Origin: SICV01 sp964372375
GTDB lineage: Archaea; Nanobdellota; Nanobdellia; Pacearchaeales; GW2011-AR1
Direction: 5' to 3'
Assembly: GCA_964372375.1 (NCBI GenBank)
Contig: CAYJQF010000004.1
Span: 1 to 42,731 of the forward strand
Length of the DNA: 42,731 nt
The notes beneath the pieces are model-generated. The model was not told the DNA's origin. It made no database searches and worked only from the letters and a program-made list of their open reading frames with translations. Both the position numbers and the translations under genes were made by a program. Position 1 is the first letter of the stretch; each line of letters opens with the position of its first letter. Shown one piece after another: positions 38,090 through 42,731 of the stretch.

Positions 38090-39133
38090 ATGTTGTCAAA
38101 AAAACAAAGCAAGGAACTGCGCGAGCACCTTGAGCGGGCTCAGAATCCATTTTTTTTATACGATAATGATGCTGATGGCTTATGCAGCTTCCTGTTGTTA
38201 CGCCGATGGTTGGGAAGAGGCATAGGAGTGGCTGTGCGAAGTTATCCTGAATTGCATGCAGGTTATGCCCAGAAAGCTCAAGCAGCAGGAGCAGATGCTG
38301 TGTTTGTGCTTGATAAGCCAGTACTTTCCAAGGCATTTGTTGCTGCGATAGCAGCAGCACACCTCCCTTTAATATGGATTGATCATCATACAGTGCCCGG
38401 ACAAGAGTTTGAGTATACGAACTTGCATATCTATAATCCTGCACGAGCAAAGAGAAACAAAAGCGGGGAGCCGGTGACGCAGCTCGTGTACGAGCTCATA
38501 GGAACAAGCAAGGACAACTGGATTGCTCTCATGGGATGCATTGCTGATCATTATCTGCCTTCCTGGGCAGAGATGTTTGCCAAGGAGTATCCTGAGTATT
38601 GGGGGGCTGGCATCAAACAGCCTTTTGATGCGTATTATATGACTGAAATTGGCAGACTTGCTCAGGCATTGAATTTTGGGTTGAAAAATGCGACGAGCCA
38701 GGTTGTTGCCTTACAGAACTATCTGCTTACCTGCACGCATCCAGGAGCGGTGCTTGCCGAGGTTCCTAGTACTGTCTTTTTTAGAAAGCACTATCAGTTT
38801 TTACGGAAGAAATATCTTTCCTTATTAGAGAAGGCCGAACAGCAACTCAAAGGCAATCTCCTCTTTTTTATGTATGCTGGAGAGATAAGTATGAGCGCTG
38901 ACTTGGCGAATGAATTGTGTTATAAGCATCCGGGGAAGGTTATTGCGGTGGCATATCAGCGTGGCGGGATTGTTACCATTTCTTTGCGGGGCAGGCAGGT
39001 AAAGCGCATTTTAGAAAAGATTTTGCCTCTGTTTCCTGGTGCATCGGGGGGAGGGCATGATGATGCAGTCGGAGCACGTATCAGAGCGGAAGATTTAAGA
39101 AGGTTTAGGGAACTTCTAGAGGAATATGTATAA
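38090..39133 (+). CDS. DHH-family phosphoesterase (RecJ-like)
   Basis: 347 residues. Metal-binding motifs YDNDADGLCS (~24-33) and IDHH (~102-105) identify the DHH domain; the DHHA1 domain ends with the GASGGGHDDAVGARI signature. Candidate activities are nanoRNA/cyclic-dinucleotide hydrolysis or exonuclease (GAN/RecJ-like) in replication or repair; the sequence does not decide. It overlaps uppS by 8 bp. Confidence 0.88.
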   Translation: MLSKKQSKELREHLERAQNPFFLYDNDADGLCSFLLLRRWLGRGIGVAVRSYPELHAGYAQKAQAAGADAVFVLDKPVLSKAFVAAIAAAHLPLIWIDHHTVPGQEFEYTNLHIYNPARAKRNKSGEPVTQLVYELIGTSKDNWIALMGCIADHYLPSWAEMFAKEYPEYWGAGIKQPFDAYYMTEIGRLAQALNFGLKNATSQVVALQNYLLTCTHPGAVLAEVPSTVFFRKHYQFLRKKYLSLLEKAEQQLKGNLLFFMYAGEISMSADLANELCYKHPGKVIAVAYQRGGIVTISLRGRQVKRILEKILPLFPGASGGGHDDAVGARIRAEDLRRFRELLEEYV

Positions 39134-39857
39134 GCAACAAAGTGTCGAGCAGGTGCAGAGGATTCCGAGGCATATCGCCTTGATTCCTGATGGAAACCGA
39201 AGATGGGCAGTAGCGCATGGCATGAAAGTAATTATGGGGCATTATACTTCGGGAACAATTGAGCATGTTAAGTCGTTGCTTGAAGAGGCACGGAAACTGG
39301 GAGTGCGGTATTTCTCTATCTGGGGCTTTTCAACAGAGAACTGGAAGCGGGATGATGAAGAGGTGAAGGCAATCTTTAAACTTATTTTGACGAATGTGAA
39401 ACAGTGCCATGCATATGCGCATGAGCATCAGGTCTGTTTTCGCCATATTGGCAGGAAAGATAGGCTGCCTCAAGAACTCTTGGATGAGCTGGCAGTGCTT
39501 GAAGCTGAGACCAAAGACTACCGGTCTTTGCAGGTGCAGTTATGCTTGGACTATGGAGGGAGAGATGAGCTGGTCAGGGCAATTAACAAACTATTACAAG
39601 CAGGCATCAACCAGATAAGTGAACAGGAAGTGCGTGCGTATTTGGATTCTCCTGATATTCCTGATCCTGATCTTATTATCAGGACTTCAGGAGAGTTTAG
39701 GACAAGCGGATTTATGCCGTATCAAGCAGCATATGCTGAATTGTATTTTACTGACAAGCACTTTCCTGAATTTATGGCAGAGGACTTGCAGGAAGCCGTT
39801 GCCTGGTTTTCGAGAAGAGAACGAAGGTTCGGTGGAAATAGCAGAAGCAACTCATAA
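39126..39857 (+). CDS. uppS: cis-Prenyltransferase (UppS / polyprenyl diphosphate synthase)
   Basis: 243 residues, usual length. IPDGNRRWA contains the catalytic Asp22. WGFSTENWKRDDEEV, LCLDYGGRDELV and RTSGEFRTSGFMPYQAAYAE follow the family consensus. It makes long-chain cis-polyprenyl diphosphate, the precursor of the lipid carrier used by the glycan cluster and by N-glycosylation. It overlaps the DHH gene and lies 24 bp before the deoxyhypusine synthase ATG, suggesting one transcript. Confidence 0.94.
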   Translation: MYKQQSVEQVQRIPRHIALIPDGNRRWAVAHGMKVIMGHYTSGTIEHVKSLLEEARKLGVRYFSIWGFSTENWKRDDEEVKAIFKLILTNVKQCHAYAHEHQVCFRHIGRKDRLPQELLDELAVLEAETKDYRSLQVQLCLDYGGRDELVRAINKLLQAGINQISEQEVRAYLDSPDIPDPDLIIRTSGEFRTSGFMPYQAAYAELYFTDKHFPEFMAEDLQEAVAWFSRRERRFGGNSRSNS

Positions 39858-39881
39858 TTGTATCTGCCTTCTTATACTATC

Positions 39882-40874
39882 ATGACTGACGACAATGAAT
39901 CTATTGCACGTATGAACTTGTTACGAAACAGCAAAGCTATTAGTGGTATTGCTATCAAAGGATATGATTTCAATCACGGTGTTGATTATACGGCTCTTAT
40001 CAAAAGTTTTACCAGCACCGGATACCAAGCAACAGAATTTTCTAAGGCTACGGAGATTGTTAATAGGATGCTTCTCGATCGGGCAACTATCTTTTTAGGG
40101 TATACGAGCAACATGGTTTCTTCCGGCTTACGTGATGTGTTCAGGTATTTAGTCGAGCATAAGCTGGTGCATGTTGTGGTGACGACTGCTGGAGGTATTG
40201 AGGAAGATATTATCAAATGCCTCGGGGATTTTATTCTCGGAGATTTTAGAGCATCAGGTGCAGAGTTGCGTAAGCAAGGGATAAATAGAATTGGAAATAT
40301 TTATGCGCCTAATTCGTTATATGTGCAGTTTGAGCAGTTTATGCGGCCTCTTTTGGATGAAGTATATGCTGAACAAAAAAAAGGCAGGGTGATAACGCCT
40401 TCAGACTTAGTCTGGAAATTAGGAGAGAAAATTAATAATCCTGCAAGTATTTGTTACTGGGCGTGGAAAAACAAGATACGTATCTACTGTCCTGCGTTCA
40501 CAGATGGGGCATTGGGAGACAATATGTATTTTAGTATGTTTAAGCATCCAGGCTTTGTACTTGATATTGCCTTGGATAATCAGAGGCTGAACGATATGAC
40601 TATTGGCCTACAGAAATCTGGATTGATCATTCTGGGGAGCGGGGTGGTGAAACATTCTATTTTAAATGCTAATATGCTCAGGAATGGGGCAGAGTATGCA
40701 GTGTATATCAACACTGCACACGAGCTTGATGGGAGCGATGCGGGAGCATTGCCCGACGAGGCAGTTTCATGGGGAAAGATTCTTCCTTCTGGGAAAGGAG
40801 CAATGGTTAAGGTATTTGGCGATGCAACGATTTTGTTTCCTTTGCTTGTAGCAGAAACGTTTGCGAAGCAATAG
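39882..40874 (+). CDS. dys: Deoxyhypusine synthase
   Basis: 330 residues from the ATG at 39882; the open frame reaches back to a TTG at 39858 right after the uppS stop, but MTDDNESIARMNLL is the better start. The active-site Lys257 lies in GSGVVKHSILNANMLRNGAE, followed by HELDGSDAGALPDEAVSWGK, all as in known enzymes. It transfers the aminobutyl group of spermidine to a Lys of aIF5A, so the cell should carry aIF5A and have access to spermidine. Confidence 0.95.
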   Translation: MTDDNESIARMNLLRNSKAISGIAIKGYDFNHGVDYTALIKSFTSTGYQATEFSKATEIVNRMLLDRATIFLGYTSNMVSSGLRDVFRYLVEHKLVHVVVTTAGGIEEDIIKCLGDFILGDFRASGAELRKQGINRIGNIYAPNSLYVQFEQFMRPLLDEVYAEQKKGRVITPSDLVWKLGEKINNPASICYWAWKNKIRIYCPAFTDGALGDNMYFSMFKHPGFVLDIALDNQRLNDMTIGLQKSGLIILGSGVVKHSILNANMLRNGAEYAVYINTAHELDGSDAGALPDEAVSWGKILPSGKGAMVKVFGDATILFPLLVAETFAKQ

Positions 40875-40890
40875 CTTGAGTTGATTAATA

Positions 40891-40901
40891 ATCTTTAAAT
40901 A
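40891..40901 (+). promoter_or_regulatory. TATA box for glycine-rich protein
   Basis: ATCTTTAAATA is centred 26 bp before the ATG at 40923. Confidence 0.65.
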
Positions 40902-40922
40902 GTTCTTTATTCTAGGGAAAAC

Positions 40923-41861
40923 ATGAAGATAGAGGTACATGTTACTAAAAGATATTTCTTTGGTATTCTTGGATTAGTTTTACTGCTCGCTGGGGTGTTG
41001 ATGGTGTATGCGTATGGGACCAGCACCCCTTCTGTCTTTGGGCATTCTGCCGGAGAAGTTGAAGTACAAATCAATGGGCAGACTTTTAATTTGCAGCAGG
41101 CGATCAACCAAGGCAATATTAGTGTTAATGGAGCAAGTGGAGCTGGTAGCGGAGTGCAAAGCCAGTTTACTAGAACGATTACGTTTAATGAACCGCTGTC
41201 TAATCCTCTGATTCATAGAAGCGGACCAACACATACACTTGTTTTTCCTAGCGGTGTGAGCAAGGCACGAGTTAAAGTATGGGGTGCTGGCGGAGCAGGA
41301 GGAAGTCGCATAAGTGAAAATTCTGGAGGTGGTTTTGGAGGGGGAGGGGGCGCTTACGTTGAAGGAATAATTAACGTTGTTCCTGGAGAGAAATATACGA
41401 TAACGGTCGGCAGTGGTGGCATTGCTAGATCTTCACAAACTAGCTCCCCTCCTAGTACAGGAGGGCAGAGCAGCTTTAGTTCTACAACAACTGTTCTATT
41501 ACGAGCGAACGGAGGAGGAGCTGGCGGTTCAGGAGTTGGAACTGGTGGTGCTGATAATGGCGGAACTGGTGGAACTGGCACGGTTGATGCTTCAGTTACA
41601 AACTCTTTGATTTTAGTGGGACAAAGAGGATCAGGAAATACTGCTTCGCCACCTTATCTAAAAGGAGGAGATTCTGGATTGGCAGGTCCTGGAGGCACCA
41701 ATAATAACATTGGTTTAGATAGAGGTCCTGGTTCTAGAGGTGATAGAGATGGAAAATTTCCTGGCGGTGCAGGAAGCGGGACGATAGATTGGTGGAGAGG
41801 GCTGTATGGCGCCAATGGTGGCGGTGATGGTGCAGATGGAATGGCGCAGATTGACTTTTGA
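40923..41861 (+). CDS. Membrane-anchored glycine-rich surface protein
   Basis: 312 residues. Basic N-terminus and one hydrophobic anchor (~12-30), then a short conserved stretch (SVFGHSAGEVEVQINGQTFN) recurring in surface proteins of DPANN-type genomes. From ~98 a glycine-rich domain follows (FPSGVSKARVKVWGAGGAGG, GGGFGGGGGAYVEG, GEKYTITVGSGG), the pattern of glycine-rich phage-tail/adhesin domains that form polyglycine-helix bundles. Likely displayed outside the cell and possibly used for attachment. Minus-strand Pro-rich frames over it are shadows. Confidence 0.8.
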   Translation: MKIEVHVTKRYFFGILGLVLLLAGVLMVYAYGTSTPSVFGHSAGEVEVQINGQTFNLQQAINQGNISVNGASGAGSGVQSQFTRTITFNEPLSNPLIHRSGPTHTLVFPSGVSKARVKVWGAGGAGGSRISENSGGGFGGGGGAYVEGIINVVPGEKYTITVGSGGIARSSQTSSPPSTGGQSSFSSTTTVLLRANGGGAGGSGVGTGGADNGGTGGTGTVDASVTNSLILVGQRGSGNTASPPYLKGGDSGLAGPGGTNNNIGLDRGPGSRGDRDGKFPGGAGSGTIDWWRGLYGANGGGDGADGMAQIDF

Positions 41862-41917
41862 TTTATTTGTATTTGATAATAACAATTAAAATAAACTTTG
41901 GAAAAGTTTAACACGCT

Positions 41918-41976
41918 CAAGAACCAAGATACGGCATAAACATCATTGTATGGTTCTTGACAAAGCAAGGGTTTTT
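41918..41976 (+). terminator. Possible terminator after glycine-rich gene
   Basis: Perfect 9-bp arms CAAGAACCA (41918-41926) and TGGTTCTTG (41951-41959) with a 24-nt loop, followed by GGGTTTTT. A smaller AAACTT/AAGTTT repeat lies at about 41893-41909. Confidence 0.45.
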
Positions 41977-42000
41977 ACTTAGTAAAAACAATTAAAAATA
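41971..42000 (+). promoter_or_regulatory. gatB promoter with upstream palindrome
   Basis: Arms GTTTTTACT (41971-41979) and AGTAAAAAC (41981-41989) around one T lie immediately upstream of the TATA-like ATTAAAAATA (41991-42000), centred 25 bp before the gatB ATG. The position suits a regulator site over the BRE region. Confidence 0.55.
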
Positions 42001-42019
42001 CCTTTCTTCTTGAAGATTG

Positions 42020-42731
42020 ATGGGACAAGCAGTTTTGCAGAAAATAAAAGGAATGATTGGGCTGGAGATACACTGCTATCTTGTTACTAAAGAGAAACTA
42101 TTTTGCAGATGCAGGGCAAGCAGAGAGAGAGGACTACAGGCAAATATCTTCATTTGCCCGATATGTACCGGACAGCCGGGAGCAAAGCCAATGCTTCCTA
42201 ATGAAGAAGCAGTAAGAAAGGCAGTCATGATTGGATTGATGTTAAGATGCAAAATTAACGAGAATCTGCCCTGGATGAGAAAACATTATGACTGGCCTGA
42301 CCTGCCAAAGGGCTATCAAAACACTATTTCCGGTACACATGCCATTCCTCTTGGAGTGCAGGGAGTATTTCAGGGAATTAGAATACGAAGCATGCATTTA
42401 GAAGAAGATCCTGCGTCATGGGAGCCTGAGACAGGAAAAGTTGATTATAATAGATCTGGGTTGCCATTGGTGGAGATACTATCAGAGCCAGATTTCAGCA
42501 CAGCAGAGGAAGTGATATCCTGGCTTAAAGAGCTAGTGCGCGCTCTTTCTTATTTAAAGGCAGTTGACAGTAATGCAGGCATTAAAGTTGATGTGAATGT
42601 TAACATTCCAGGAAAAACTGAAAGAGTGGAAATAAAGAATATCAGTTCATTAGAAAATATACAAAAAGCTATTGAATATGAGCTGGAAAGGCAGGGCAAA
42701 GAAGGAGGGAAGAGCAAAGAGACAAGGAGAT
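42020..42731 (+). CDS. gatB: Asp-tRNA(Asn)/Glu-tRNA(Gln) amidotransferase subunit B (3' end outside window)
   Basis: At least 237 codons, still open at the window end. MIGLEIHCYLVTKEKLFCRC and FICPICTGQPGAKPMLPNEE carry the GatB N-terminal signature and the zinc Cys pairs (CRC and CPIC); HYDWPDLPKGYQ, HLEEDPAS and YNRSGLPLVEI are the kinase-domain motifs. GatB activates mischarged Asp-tRNA(Asn) or Glu-tRNA(Gln) for amidation with ammonia from GatA. GatA and GatC are not seen. The start is fixed by the TATA spacing. Confidence 0.95.
   Translation, partial: MGQAVLQKIKGMIGLEIHCYLVTKEKLFCRCRASRERGLQANIFICPICTGQPGAKPMLPNEEAVRKAVMIGLMLRCKINENLPWMRKHYDWPDLPKGYQNTISGTHAIPLGVQGVFQGIRIRSMHLEEDPASWEPETGKVDYNRSGLPLVEILSEPDFSTAEEVISWLKELVRALSYLKAVDSNAGIKVDVNVNIPGKTERVEIKNISSLENIQKAIEYELERQGKEGGKSKETRR

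Noticed and set aside
41354..41581. Proline-rich minus-strand frame
   Set aside because: Mirror of glycine codons in the surface protein gene.

Overview
The window is archaeal DNA. It encodes a TATA-binding protein, TFE-alpha, Rpo11/RpoL, an MBF1-like factor, aIF1A, tRNA-splicing endonuclease EndA, RadB, an ATP-dependent DNA ligase, deoxyhypusine synthase and the start of GatB. Gene density, many tiny membrane and secreted proteins, a bacterial-type LeuRS without the usual leucine-specific insertion, and a very short bacterial-type AlaRS point to a DPANN lineage close to Woesearchaeota or Pacearchaeota. That placement is inference from protein style, not from a marker-gene tree. No rRNA, tRNA or CRISPR array was recognised.

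Layout. 1-880: AT-rich end with the 3' part of a DipZ-like thioredoxin gene and a possible gene fragment. 0.9-6.1 kb: endA and a winged-helix-like protein, a TM2-like membrane protein, aIF1A, bacterial-type LeuRS and a histidine phosphatase. 6.1-10.4 kb: a microprotein pair, a zinc-ribbon protein, UppP, a PD-(D/E)XK-like protein with a possible structured leader, DapB, and a convergent RelE/ribbon-helix-helix pair. 10.5-13.3 kb: short AlaRS and two coiled-coil proteins. 13.3-18.5 kb: TFE with a basic tail, coupled to a rhomboid protease and a SpoIIM-like protein, then ScpB, a GT2 glycosyltransferase, a thioredoxin-fold membrane protein and the MBF1-like factor. 18.5-20.2 kb: RpoL, two tandem paralogous microproteins and RadB.

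20.2-29.9 kb is a bacterial-style Wzx/Wzy polysaccharide locus: Wzz-like protein, initiating phosphoglycosyltransferase, three GT4 enzymes, Wzy/ligase, Wzx flippase and a GT-C-like protein with a LamG-like tail. UppP (6.9 kb) and the cis-prenyltransferase UppS (39.1 kb) could supply and recycle its polyprenyl carrier. 30-33.4 kb is an accessory island: cysteine-rich secreted protein, an orphan copy of its domain, a decayed HEPN/MNT toxin-antitoxin fusion, a membrane-anchored HEGRH metalloprotease-like protein and an intact HEPN/MNT pair, flanked by 40-bp exact direct repeats. 33.4-42.7 kb: DNA ligase, TBP (inverted repeat on its TATA box), orphan TrpC, small membrane proteins, SIMPL protein, DHH phosphoesterase, UppS, deoxyhypusine synthase, a glycine-rich surface protein and GatB, which runs off the end.

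Nearly every gene that heads a transcript has an A/T-rich TATA element centred about 24-26 bp before its start codon. This implies mostly leaderless mRNAs, and it was used to choose several starts. Shine-Dalgarno sequences are clear only for the two tandem microproteins and the internal MNT gene.
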